DNA from: Tomocerus qinae
Taxonomy: Eukaryota > Arthropoda > Collembola > Entomobryomorpha > Tomoceridae
Assembly (NCBI GenBank): GCA_020055645.1
Contig: CM034548.1
Coordinates: 24,044,201-24,108,200, forward strand
Direction of reading: 5' to 3'
Length of the DNA stretch: 64,000 bases
The translations under genes and the position numbers were made by a program. Positions 29,489-45,900 of the stretch are shown piece after piece. Position 1 is the first letter of the stretch. Every line of letters begins with the position of its first letter. Below the pieces are notes generated by a model, which was not told where the DNA came from, did not search any database, and saw only the letters and a list, made by a program, of their open reading frames with translations.

Positions 29489-32400
29489 TGTCGCCTCTTA
29501 TCTGCACAAAAAGAATGCAAATACAATTAGGTACTTAATTTAGCGAAAAAATACTTGAGAGCTGTTTTCTTCCTTATATGATGACTTGTCTGAGTTGTCT
29601 GTCGTGACTGCACGCCTAACTCAGGTATTTTTAACAGACATAAGCTACCTAGCAAATGCGATGGTATTGCACAGCGGGTAGAGTACCTAAATAGTCTACA
29701 AAATTACACTTCCACATTTCAATCAATAATCCGAGTCGTATGACCAGTTCATACTTACATTACATTCAGTGCGAGTACATTCAACTTCCTAATGGTGACT
29801 CACAGTTAATTTCTACGAAACAATGCTAACCAACAGTTCCAGCAGCACTTTATAAGAAATGAATATAGATGGAATGCAATTACATGTCCTTAAACATGCA
29901 CTTCACGAAATTCAAAATTTCAGAATTCCATGGGGGTAAATCTTTGGGGAAGAGCCAAATACATTCAACAATGCATCAGCTGCGAATCACTCTCCCTAAT
30001 ACAAAATTAAATGCTTCTTGCTCACAAGATACCGGTATTTTAGAAAGATGCAATTATCCCTCCAAAACTTTGATAAAATTTAGTCCTTGATGAACAAGTA
30101 AATAATTCAATAATTCAGCAACGGTCCAAAACAATTCAATATTGGCCAATAGAATGTGCATTGTACAAGTGACAACACTGACTATTGTGCCAAATTGTCT
30201 GTTTAAAATTGATATTACTACCCAGCAGAGTAGTAGACTGAAAAATAAATAGAAAAGAAATAAAACTGAGCTTTCTGACCTGGTGTCAAAGATAATTAGA
30301 GGGAGTGGGCAGATATACTGTATAAAAATGCACCGACGAGCAATTTCTTTTTATGGTCAAAGAATGACTTAATTGAAATAGGACTCCAATTGAAGTGATG
30401 ACCTAATGTTATCCTGTTGCTGTGATAATGTGATGAGTCAACAAGACAGAGTAAAAGGGATTTCGGAAAACGGCGAGAAGAAGGACAGCCGAAGTCTAGT
30501 GACTTGTAGACTTTGTAGACAGTGGACGAAAGGAGAGCCCAACCCAAATCATTGATTGAAAGGTTGATTAAAGTGTAATAAAGGGTGTTAAGTAAGTAGG
30601 GATTTACTTATGAGAAAACCGAGTGTTGGCACTGGGCAGTGAGGAAACCAAGCACTTTTGCGAGTAACCTAAGGTGAAGGGCACACTGATTTGTAACGGA
30701 TGTTGTCACCACTGCTGAAAAATGTCAACAATCGAAGGAGGACTTGTGCGGACTAGTTTAGGGAAGAAGACACTGAGCTCAGACAGAAATATTGCATGTA
30801 TAATACTAGGCATGCCGACACGCCCTATGTGCATAGTAGGTACATAACAGTTGCTTGCACATTGCAAATGCAAGGATGCACGGAACCTCGGAAAACTCGT
30901 TTTCTAAGCTACGAAACTGTCGAAACAATTGAAAAGTGGTTCTTACGAAAATCTGAAGATTGCTCAAATCCGGATGTTACAACGTAAGGTGAAAGGTGAT
31001 GATGAAGAAAGACGGGAAGACACTAGAAATACAGAGAGGACGAACGAACCCAAGTGTCTCGGAGACTAGGCCCAACCAAGAGTGAGTAATCGGTTTCAGT
31101 TGATGAAGTTGAATTGGTTGGATCTGTGTATGTTGTTGGTGTTGGCTGGCTCAGAGTCGAGGCGAGTGGAGTCCGTCCGCCGCCGCCGCGCCGTCCTTCT
31201 TACGCTTACTTGTATATGTATGTATGTCCTGTCCCTGATATACTACTATAATAGTATATTATTATTATGAACTAGTAGAAGCCAGTGAGCTAGTAGTACA
31301 TACATACATGTAGTCAGTCGTTCGTGTGTGTAGTTAGTTAGATTGTGCACTATTATTATACACACACAGCACTACTAGCAATACTACTACGGACAGTTAT
31401 CAGCAGAATGAAGAGAGTCAGCAAGCATAAGGAGTCAGACGAGGACGAAAGTATTATTCAGAGAAGCATTCCACCGCTCTGCCTGCTCTCTGTTCCGAAC
31501 CGACTGAATATTATACACAGAGATTGGCTCTTCTGTTCTGCGACACGACACCCTTTTGCCCACCTTTTTCCTAGCCTGCTACCTCAGACAAACACTGCGA
31601 ACATACCCCGCGACTTATCTATCCTACTATAAATAGCCCACCCGTCAGAAATGGCAACTACATTCAAGCCCATGTCCAGGGTGTAATTCTGAGTAGGCCT
31701 ATTAGCATTAACCCGATTTGAGCGGGACCTATACACGGAACTCGGTTTTTTAGAGTGTCGTCCTTTGCGTGCGGAGTAGTAAAGTCGGCCAGGCCAGTCA
31801 GTGAGCCAGACCCAGACCAGACATCACACAACATCAGCAAATGAGTATAACAAAATTGTATCAGCCATCGCGCATCGCTTCCCTTTCCTTGCGCTTCTCT
31901 TCAGCTCACGGCTTCACTGACTGTGCCTATGCACAAATCCTAAATGCCATCCTCCATGCAATTTTTAATCAGACTCAAACTGAATTAAAATTCGATTTTG
32001 TTTACTAACTAACCCTTTTCCCTGCACATTTCGTGACATTCATCATTCCGTGATCCGTCCCGTTCTACATACATATATTGTAGCCTGTATTATTATAGTG
32101 ACTTACTACATACCTCTTTCTACTACTATACTGCTAAAATTATGCTCTCTCTCCTGTCTGTGATACCCGATCAATTCCCTAATTCCATGAATGCGATTGC
32201 CCTACCTACAAACTCCGACATGCATGCATTACGGCCACAACACACTCTAATCCATCCACATTACGCTTTATAGCCACATTTACACATTTTATTAAAGGAC
32301 CGTCAAGTAGGCACTCGTCAGACTATTTCGGCAACAGTCAGCCTTCAACACCCAAGACAGCCTAGTTTCCTCATTCCTCCCCCCGAACTCCTGCAATATT

Positions 32401-35400
32401 GACCACCCAGTCTAGTCCATTCACTTCTCCATATGTACACAACTTTGCCGTATTATGTACACAATTTTGAAGTCAACACTATATATCATGTTGCATAATC
32501 CTTCCAAAGTTAACGGCAATCTCTATTCTATAAGTATGCTAGATTATACCGGCTCCCCTGTTGTCAATATTCATGCAAGGTGCTTTAATCGACTTCAATA
32601 CTAGCTTCATTTTGGGGAAACCCCTTTCCATGAAACACATCTATAGCTAGCTACTAAAAATCATATCCATTTAGCCTTTTCCATACTTTTCAGCTCTCAG
32701 CAATCTCAACTTTTATAATTCCTGAACACCATTGTGCTGAAATGTAGGATTGGCAATTTGATTCGTTGATTATATTTGTTAGGTTAATTTTTTCAGTACA
32801 CGGTCTAATAAGATAGCACATGATTATCTTTGTTTGGAGGTGAAGTGAATTCGTATAGATATTAACTGAAATTTACTGAACAAAGAAAACTTACGAATAA
32901 GCACCTCATTAAATTGCGGTCTTGTAGTGCATATGTAAAACACTCAATATCAGTTTTGTGCTGCAAATCTTCCCAATTTCAGCTTTCTAGATCTAAATGT
33001 TCTAGATCACATTACCAGCACCAAATAAGAGTAGTATTAGTACAAATCATTAGAGCTTAAAATTATTAATATAATATGGCCAACATTTTCGCGAATTATT
33101 CGACATCTTTTCATTGTTATTGTGGAGCTAATGTATAGCATGTATATATATTAGAGCTGATTAATATTTTTGAAATCAGTAACATTTTCATTCATTCTTA
33201 ATAGCTGGGAAAGATACAAATATTTGGCCAGAATACAAAAAAGGCTTTAAATACATAATACATTCGTAATTTCTTCAAAATACCAATACATGGATTTTTA
33301 AAATACATATTTTCAGAAAATAAAAATCCAAAATAAATTTTTTGGCTCAAATGGCCTTCCGAAAATCAAATTGTTTTTCATGCATCAAGACACATTATTA
33401 TTTAGTGACTTTAAAATGAGAAAAAAGTATTTTTTACAGTTTATTTTGAAGCCAAAATTTCTTAAAATCTGTAATCCAAAATACCTTCTGAATCATCAAA
33501 ATACTAAATTTATTTAAAATATATATGGATTTAAAAAAAAAGTTTTTTGCTTGTGAGTAAAATATAAACTAGTATCCAAGCAGCCTCTCACAAGGTCGAT
33601 ATGTTGTAATAAAATAAAATTAAAAAATGTTTCTATTGCCTGTCTCCTTCCATTCTTTTATCTTCCATGATTTACTTATGTAGTTTTCAAAAAGTTGTTT
33701 GATGAGATGAAATTTTAATTAGCGGATTGGAGAATTCATTATTCTGTATTGCTTCCAGTTCCTTTTCTTGAGAAACAGTTTTGAATTCAATTTGTTGTAA
33801 AAATATTTATGGATAAATAAATAAATAGAAAACTACATACTCACTTCTATATCAATTCTTATTAGTTAATATCCATTGCTTTAAAATGGTAACTATTGAT
33901 TGATGATTGTTGAAAACAATAATAATACTGTCTTTTGACAGCAACTAAGTTGCATCAAAACAAAAATAACATGGTCGTGTATTGGGGCTCCTGTGTGTAC
34001 GTATAGGATGGCAACAAAGACAACTCAATCGATATTATTCGATATTCTTAGGATTCAAGCTACAGGGGTTCAGATTTTTAAATATCTTTTATTGCTTCCA
34101 AGAATTCTGAAATTTTTAACAATTGGTTTGCCAGTTGTACCCGGTAACTTCTTTATGAATGAAATGGATTTTTGTATAAATAAAGACGAATTGTTTTTTT
34201 AAATAAATTATAAATTACATGGTACAAATAAAACAAAATAAACATTCTGGATTCCCCTTTCTATTACATGTTCAGTACTCAGTAGTAGGTCGTACTAGGA
34301 ACCTACCTAATCAAGGTTGTGAATTGTGCAAATAATCCAAATTGCACTTGTTGTCGATTCGCGTCCGTAAGTAGGCAGAGGTCGTAGAATAAAATAAGCC
34401 GAGCTTACTAATTATTGCGGTTTTCATTTAGGATTAGGTTGGCTGAATTGCTATAAAAGCTGTATATGCATTCTGCTACATTATTACGTTGTGTCATTGA
34501 GCTTATTTCTCAATTGGCATCGTAGAGTCCTTTGTATGTATTTAATTTGCTCACAAAAATAATATTTTTAGTTTTATAACTTTACATCCTCCACCGTCAT
34601 TGTATTTCCTGTTGAATATATGCACTATTTATATACTGATGATTATATGTTTAATCTACATCAAATCCATTTACTTGAGTTTCAGGTATGACAAAAATTT
34701 CGATTTTAAGATCAAAAAAGTTATGACAAACATAATAGCATGTGTAGGTGTAATAGCTACCTTTACCTAGTTAAATAATACAGTTATGCATTGTACAGCA
34801 CTACTACTTACCATAATGATAATGAAGAATGACGTTGTTTGATATGTAAATGGAAAAAGCTCATGCAGTCAGAAAGCATAATGAAAAATGCATTTCCCTG
34901 CTACATATACCATATGATATACCATTGAAATATGATATAAATATATTTTGACGTTATGCTTGTGTTTACCTTGGATTGTCACTTTGTTATTCCTAGTTCC
35001 CATCCGTTTCAACAAAATATTTATCGTGTCACGTAATATTAGCATGAGTAGCAGGTAGCAGAAAAGAATGAAAGCTACTTAACAGTAAATGCACTCAAAT
35101 GTACACGAAACGTGGACTCAAATCCTAAATTATTTTCATCTAGATCTAAACACATTATATAATATACTCCTGTTACGGGTTGCAAAAAAGGAACATAGGT
35201 AATTGCATTTGTTGGTGTCGTAGATTCGAGCTTTTAAGTTAGCCTTTGGGTATGTTCCAGTAATTTCGGCTTATAAGAGTACCTGAATCTCTCTCTACCT
35301 CGGTTTTTGAGTTACCGTACGATTTTAATTAGGTACTTACTTTTCTATAGAGCATAGGAAAAATTAAAGATGCTCTACTTCTCATTTGTATAACTAAGTG

Positions 35401-37071
35401 GCTGGCTAGGAGGTAGAAAATTAGACATTATTTCATTTCTGGTAGCGTGTCTGTAAATTACATTTTATTACATTTTATTTTGACATCATTTTTCATGAAA
35501 TGTAACCGACATAAATAAGGCAAAGTACCTACTCTGACTCTTTTTGCAAGAAATGATTTTGCCTCAGTTCCTCCAAGTTCCAAGAGACTGATCCTATAAA
35601 CGTAATTTTACACAAGCCCAAGGCAAGAGAGTACAGGTTGAGGTAAGTTAAGACTGAGTTTAGGAGTAATTTCTCTACCTAGTTCAGAAATAGGATCAAG
35701 GCATGTTTGTATAATATCCATCTAACGTGGTCAGTAAATACTTCCCTGAGCTGTTTCCACTGCATTTCAGTAGAATTCGCTCTTAAGCAATTCGGCTATA
35801 CGGAATATTTGTTGTAATCAATGGCTTTCAGGGAATTGTCAGTTGGCGCAATGAAAAAGTCCAACCGTTTCCTCCCTTTGTTGGACTGTATTCCTTATAA
35901 GCAACCGAATTAAGTGACACTTTTAAAAGTTAGATTCTGATAAGGAAATCTTGAAGTACAAGTCCAGCCTAATCTACCCTATAAGCAGAACAATAGTATT
36001 TTTATGGAGATACAGTTGGCTATGCTATTTATGGAGCCCGATAACATTATTTTTGCTGGATTTCTTTTTCACTGATATCAAAATCCTTATCTAAGACTGT
36101 TATCAATAGGGATGATATACATTCTAATATGTACTTATATTTAATCTGATTTTGTCCTATCGCTATTGTAAGTTAAATACAAGAAGACTAAAATATCATA
36201 AATGCATTTTGATAGCCAACTCTAGTACAGCAGCAACATGAAGATGTCCATTTGAGATAAGCATTATAATATGCCCCGACTTATTACAAAAATAACACAA
36301 TTTGAGAAGGATCAGTAAGATATCATGATATAGGTCTTCTTATCTGCGTTTAAGAAATCCAGTTGACTATTCAACTATTGTAATTAATGTATAAACCTTA
36401 TTAAACATGTGTGAAGGGTACGCGTTGTAATATTTAGTCAGTTAAACGCCAAAAAGGAAAGATTAACGAATTTTATAAATTCGTACCATGCAATTAAAAT
36501 TGTCAACGTTAGCATTTCTCTCATTGCAATCATGATCTACTTTTGGGCAAAGCAACCTATTCGTCATCTATTTAAACAATGAATATTTCATAGAAAAGGC
36601 AATTGGTCACAATTGTCCATCTAAAATGGGACTAAGAGGATTACTAAAGTTAATTTCTTAAATGGGTTATAAAACTTTTGAAAGCATTTGTAATCCATTG
36701 CTGTGTTAATACATACAAGCCAACATGCTAAAATATAGATTATAAATATATTTCATAGAGTATTCCTATAAAGCGAGCTTTATGGCTAGCGGCTATATTT
36801 AGTTGTAGTACAGTATGGGAGGACCATTTCTTATCTTGTTATCGTTATCTACTCATATAGATTTCCCTTTAGGATATTCCTTATTCGACGAGTATTGACT
36901 TATTTATGTGGTATAGGCACTCAATTTGTGTTGTTTCCGTAGATTTTCTTATAAGCGTACTCTCTTTATAGTAATTTTTTCATTTTCCCGTTGCTAAATG
37001 ATACCTATTCTACCTGTGACTCTGTGATCACTTCAGATTCAGACATCACAACAGCTAGGGCTAACGCTAAC
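29489..37071. other. Intergenic region between the divergent hts and rl genes
   Basis: About 7.6 kb separates the two start codons. It should hold both promoters and 5' non-coding exons. A CG-rich patch lies at about 31150-31200 and a second GC-richer zone at about 31690-31930. From about 32000 to 36990 the DNA is AT-rich with homopolymer runs, and I see no gene. A possible acceptor (cttcag, ending at 37036) just before the rl start suggests an rl 5' intron. Confidence 0.6.
31130..31205. promoter_or_regulatory. CG-rich patch, candidate promoter or 5' exon
   Basis: The run of CCG/CGC units near 31176-31192 is the most CG-dense sequence noticed in the window. It lies between the divergent hts and rl genes, which fits a promoter or first exon of either. 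No TATA box or initiator could be tied to a start site, so this is inference from composition and position. Confidence 0.3.
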
Positions 37072-39780
<2,709 letters not shown>

Positions 39781-42700
39781 TCACATCCAGCAAAGCAGCA
39801 AAACAATGATTCCAAGAAGTAAACTATCTACAAGCCCAGGTCTCCAATTATGTCTTGCCGCTTTTTATTTGTGGTTTTAAAAAATAATTTCCAGCTTTGG
39901 TCATGTTTTCAATTTAGCCTCGAGTGGCGAAAATTGCGAAATATTTATTTGATTATATTTGTGCTATATATTCCCAGTACTGTTGACGCAGTATTGTTTT
40001 TCTTAGACACATCATCCTGTTTTCATTTGGAAGGTGTAGCATTCCAAATTGTATTGTTTTCATTCTTCCACAATTCCCAAACATCACAAAATTGTATGTA
40101 TTAACAATTTAGAGGTTAAAAATGCTGTAGTTGTAAATACCGTATGGAACTTTAGAATTCGTGTGTGTGAATTGTGTCTTATATAGTTTAGCAGTGATCG
40201 TGAATTACTTGTACTAGGTATTATTAATGGATTACCATTGTTCATGTACCGCTAGTGACTACCAGTATTGTCAGTGGACTATCTGCTGCATTTAGGGGGA
40301 GTACTGGTGGACTAAATGTATTACATGTAAAAGTAATTTATATTTCGAAAATTAGAAATTCGATTTTGTTTTTGTGGCGTGTATGGAATTGAGATGTATG
40401 TGATGTACGTGTTTAACAATCTTATTGTTAGTTATTAGGAGTGTAGTAGATGTAGTTTAATCATGTTATCCTTGTCATATATGCAAAAATCGTGTCCATG
40501 TCACCCACCGCCCCTTCGAGCAAAAAATGTAACTTGGGACAACTATACATAAGTATGGTTTCAGTTTTATTTTTGATTAAGTTTAACTTGAACTGTTGAA
40601 AATTCCATGTACCTATAATTGTATTTAGTTACATTAATACTGACCGCTGAACACTTCGCTCTTGAACTATGTCAAGACAATTGAGTATTTGTTTACGTTC
40701 ATCGTTATAGTAATCAATTCCTAAAATTAGGCTCCCTGATTTTATTAATTTATACTTTCCGTTTATTGGGAACATTTGTCCAAGTAAAGGAAAATATATT
40801 AGAGGAAACTTCCGCAACCTTTTCCTTGATTTAATAATGTGTAAATTCCCAAACAAATTCTTCCGTGGACCTATTAATGTAAACTGAATACATCTAGACT
40901 GTGTTATAAAATTATTATATATTATATAAATAGCCCAGTAGTAGGCCATATTGGCATAATTCTGTTAACTATATGTAATCACATCGATTTCTTTATATTA
41001 TATCAAATAAATAATGTTATGAACAGGGAGGCATTTCAGAATTGTAATTCTGATACGTAATTGTATAGAAGATTGACAAACATTTTCAATTACTCAGGAA
41101 TCTGAAGTGAAATAAATTGAAAAAAAACACAAACACAAGTGTAATGCGCACATTGGAACGATATAATCGTCCTGCCTCCAAACTTTCAACTCCATAAACT
41201 TTCCGATTCAACCTTTACTTACTAACAAACTAACTGTAAGTATTGTGAGCATCTTCTGCCTTACGTTGACCGCAATAACCGTGTTTTCGTGTTAGATATA
41301 GTTACTGCAGATTTGCAGTTAGTTCCTTTAAATGTTTCGACGGAACTATAAAATCAATAATAATTGTTAAATGTGTTTCTTTTATTCGAAAGCATTTGTT
41401 AATTAAAAATATTGATGTCAATCATTACACGTAACAATTGTGTCTTTATTTAACTGTCATTCTCATAGAAATTATAACATCATCATTTATAGTTTGCTCA
41501 AAAGAATACAAAATCTATAACATTTAATTTCAAAAAGTTATACATTTAAATAGACATTTCAAACTCTATAGTTTTAATAAAACCATAATCACGACACCTG
41601 AAAAAGAAAAGCGAATATGATACCCAAGTAAGAATCGAATACAATAGAATTCGATTAAAAAAATTTTACCCAACCCATAAATAAAGTCATTTTTATCTGA
41701 CTCTGACGGCAGTGCATAGGAATTTGCATGCACTATAAAGCGCTGCCAAATACTGCGTCAGCTATCTTTTCACTCCAATTCTCTTGCTCCCAACACAAAA
41801 GGAGGATTTAAAAAATTGGTTTTTCAATTCTATTCAATCGATTCTTTCTTGAGTATCATCCAACACCCAACAAAAACCCAACCAGCACCAAAGCTAAGAC
41901 ACAATAACCACGAGCAGAATAAATGAAATCTTTCTGTCCGCAGAATAGCCCTGTTTTAGTCATCATCCAGAAGTAGCTATAATATTGTCAGTCGGTACTA
42001 ATTTACAACAGTCAGCAATTAAATCTTCTTTCTTAGTCTTTTTAAATATCATTCTAAATACATTGAATTAAAAGAATATCAAAAACTCCCTTTGGAGAGA
42101 ATCGGTTTCTTTAAATAGCATTAATAACATGCATAATCATTCTGTCTGGTGTCATTCAATCTTCGGTACAGAGAATTACAAAGTTTCCCTTTACTTTCTG
42201 CCCTAGTGTTTAAAAGGTTACTGTCATGCATATTTTTCGCCACCACCGAAGAGAACTTTATCATATGATACCTGTTTTAAGAATATTTCAACTTTCTAAA
42301 TTCTGAGGAGATCATTTCTCACTGTTCTCGTCTAGCAAGGCCCTGAAAGTGGATCGATAAAGTGGGTGCATTGATAACTATGCATTGAACTTGAACTGAA
42401 AGTAGCAAAGTTGTTCATTTCAAAGTAAATCTTAATGCAAAACAGAGTATTAGCATCCGCTAATAAACCTCGGTATCGTCGAGGTATTTGAACAAGGATT
42501 TAGCCTATTTGAATGCCAACTAAACATAATTATGACAATGAGAGATTAGGTGATGCGTACAATATCCTGCTTGACTTGAAGTTTCAATTAGCTGAATATT
42601 AACGTCCTATTCCTATCTACACAAAATCCACTAAGGAGTTCCTCATAATATTATTTTCCTCATGCAGTTGCAGTGGCAGGCAACGCGCGGGCAGCTAGGC

Positions 42701-42915
42701 ACTGTGACTTTTCCACCGACAAGGGAAAGTAGTTGTGAGGCACCCGTATATAAGAGATTTAACGCATCAGATACATTTTCAAAGACAAATTATCAATCGC
42801 TTTTCAGCTGAGTATTTAATATTTAGTCAGAAAAGACGTTCTCTGGCTTAGTAAGTGGCGCGGCTCTACTTTCCCTTGTAAGCTACACTTTGCGCTGGCT
42901 GGGTATGGGACGTCC
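39781..42915. other. Convergent 3' region between rl and Iml1
   Basis: The region holds the 3' untranslated regions of both genes and intergenic DNA. Candidate rl polyadenylation signals (aataaa) lie at 41006-41011 and 41111-41116. Candidates for Iml1 on the minus strand lie near 41383 and 41455. Open frames here (such as 40629-40949 and 42816-43001) have no recognisable domains. At 41086-41100 a 15-base stretch is identical to part of the foldback repeat at 50951-51327. Confidence 0.5.
41006..41011 (+). other. Candidate polyadenylation signal of rl
   Basis: A canonical aataaa lies about 1.2 kb after the rl stop, with a second at 41111-41116. Either could end the transcript. The sequence alone cannot decide. 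Confidence 0.3.
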
Positions 42916-45900
42916 TTACAATTTGGAAGTTTCGTGCAAATTGGATTCCCAAAATTCCTGCAGACGATTATTACTATTGGAACAAAAATCTTGAAAATCA
43001 CGTAAAACTTTCATCATAAACGCATCGTCGCCCAACGCTGGAGTTGATGAGGTTTTCCAACGTTTGCTGACCATGTAATTCCAAGACCACAGAAACCCAA
43101 CCTAAATTATCATATGGAAATATTTAATTGTAAACTTAGGGTTCCAAATCCACACATTTGTTTTTAATAGAACTTTTAAATTACCCGACTGTCTTCCAGC
43201 AGAGAATGTTTACTTTTTTCACAGACATGGCGCGTTATGTAATCTTCATGTGAGCTAGCCACAGGGGAATCATATCTAGCATTTGGAGAATTTTTAGTGT
43301 CAAATCCCTGTAGCAATTAAAAAGATATTATTTTATTAATTCTTCTAGGCAGTACACAGTGGATACCACAAATGTTAAAATGGAAGAAAGAAAGTAAACC
43401 TGTGTAGAAGTATAATTAGGCTTGGGAATCAATACAAACATGTTTCCACTTGAATGAATGTAGTGATGTCGTGGTTGTGAAGCCAACTGTTTATTGGAAA
43501 CGTATTGGTACTGAGGATCTCTATACTTTTTCATAAATCCAAATCTCGTAACAATCGCTTCTTGCAAGAGATAAAGTCTTTCATCCCACGTGTCTTCAGG
43601 GAACTCTAAAACATATTATTATAAAGGGATTGAAATCATGAGATAATTTAGACTTAAGTAATTTCCATCTCATTTCCCTTACCTTCAAAGAGAAAACTCC
43701 GAGTTCCCAAAATGCTGTCCAGTCTAAGAGATATAAAAATAGGGCCCCGCAAAGAGTCCGATTTACTTGAATAAGGCAAGGCAAATGGATTACTTGGTAT
43801 CGGAACCAACTGCAAATTACATTGCTGCGCCTTACGAGCCCAGCTTTGTACCTAAATCAAAACTAATGTGACTAAAAATGTAGGGATTAGCATCATTATT
43901 ACTATATATAATCCCAGCCTTAATAGAGTAATTTTACCTGTCTATATATGTATGTAACGATGTGTGGTAGCGTGCGTGGTGGGGTAAGTTCAAGCACTTA
44001 GATGTAAATAAGGGTGAACCTAAATACAAAATCCGCAAGTATCCTATTTCTAAACTACTGAAAAGTGGAAAAAATAAATATATATACTATACAAGTTGGA
44101 CTAAATGTGTCTAAGTTCATCTAAATTGGTCGAAATTGACATAAGTTACATTGAATTTGGCCAAGTGAGAAAATACAGACGTCCTAAGATACATGCATAC
44201 CTATATCAGATCCTCCTGTATAGCATATGTGGTAGGCTGACTGATTGATACGACTTCGGTTTAGTATTCAATAATATTTTTTAAATTTACCAGGTCAGTA
44301 ATAACACCTCCGGTGGCTTGTACCCACTGCACAGTTATCTCAAAAGCTTCGTTCGGTTTATACTTTGACTGGTACCGAACGTGGCCCCATTCTTGCCGAT
44401 CACTTTTCTTCCCGACGTCAACATCTACATACACGTCTTTGTAGGAAGGAATCAATTTCTCTCTTTGTACATCGGAGAGTTTTTCAAAGTTGGCTTTTCG
44501 AAACTGATGGACGACTATGGAAGTTTTGGAGGCCTCCTTTTGAGGAGAAGAAGGTTCACTACTTCGAATTCTGTCACAAGTTGTCTCTACTTCCATCCAC
44601 TCATTTCTGAACATGCTTAAGTCCCCAAGAGGTCTCAGAGCTTCCATTTCTGTAAAAATCCATTTGATACATTTTAAAATGCTAAACTTTAAATGCTTTG
44701 TAAACTTCGTACAAATTATTGTACCTGGTGCAGCACCATCAGTAGAAATTATGTAGTAGAGATAAAAACCGTTGATAAATTTGTGCTTGGAATCCCCTGA
44801 AGCATGACAAATTAATTTCTCCTTCGTCATCTCCTGTGAATATAGTATAATAAATTATTATTTTTACTACTGCTAGAGTGCTTCAAAATAATTGCAACTT
44901 CAAAAGAGGAAACAAAATTTACATTAAATTTTTCCACAGCGTCCAATTCAGTTATTTTATCCATGTGCTCAAACAACCAGGATGTTGCGTCTCCACTAAC
45001 AAATGTCCAAGGAGGTAAATCAGCACCTACAAAAGATTTATAATAAACATGTAAATATAAATATAAGTATAATTAATACATTAACTAAATTCGGTCTATT
45101 TGAAAATTCTCAAAAGTGTACTTTTTATAAATGAAAATCCAGTATTTTGTGAGCACATAGCTTCAATTATCGCTTGATGAGAAGCATGCGCAGGCAATTT
45201 AAAATCTTTAGAAGCATCTTCCGTTGTTTCCACATTAGGAGAGAAGCCTTGGTGTTCCGACAAAACCGGAGAGTCGACTGTTAAGCCTTGTTGAAAGGGG
45301 GAGCTTTTGTTATCGAATCCAGAATCGGCGGGAGAGACTCTACCACTTCCACTGGCTTCTTGTCTTGTTCCACCCAACCTGTCTAACCCCTTTGAACCTG
45401 ATCTAAAAGAAAAATAATATAAAAATAATATAATATTTATAAGATTATTATTTCTGATTATACGATTTCAATTGGATATGAATCCATCCGCTTTCTGTTT
45501 TATCAGTAGTTACAAAATTCTATTTTAAAAGGATATTTTCAACTTACCTTGCTCTTGGGCGTTCCCCGAGTCTGTTGCTGTTAACTCGTTCCCTAAAACC
45601 CGTGTTTGACAAACTGACACCTTGACTAGAACCACCACTTCCCTACATAATAATGTTTTACAATTTTTTAAACATAATATATATTTATTCTACAGTACCC
45701 AAACAGCAAATAGATGGTAACCTATTTATTTATTTCAATAATGCAAATGCCAGCGTTACCCTTGTTCCTTTTTTAGTAGAAGAGTTATTGGGACGTCGAA
45801 TTCGATTGATGCAAGTTTCTATGAACTTTAAAAATCCATTTATTAAACTGGAAATTTCATCAGCGTTCAAAGGTAAATAAACGTCACAGCGTTCACTGCC

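Noticed and set aside
42309-42325. A stretch resembling the 5' part of bantam microRNA
   Set aside because: Only the seed-length part matches, and no precursor hairpin was seen.
44365-44620. Plus-strand open frames of about 80 codons
   Set aside because: They are antisense shadows of Iml1 exon 19 (44649-44291).
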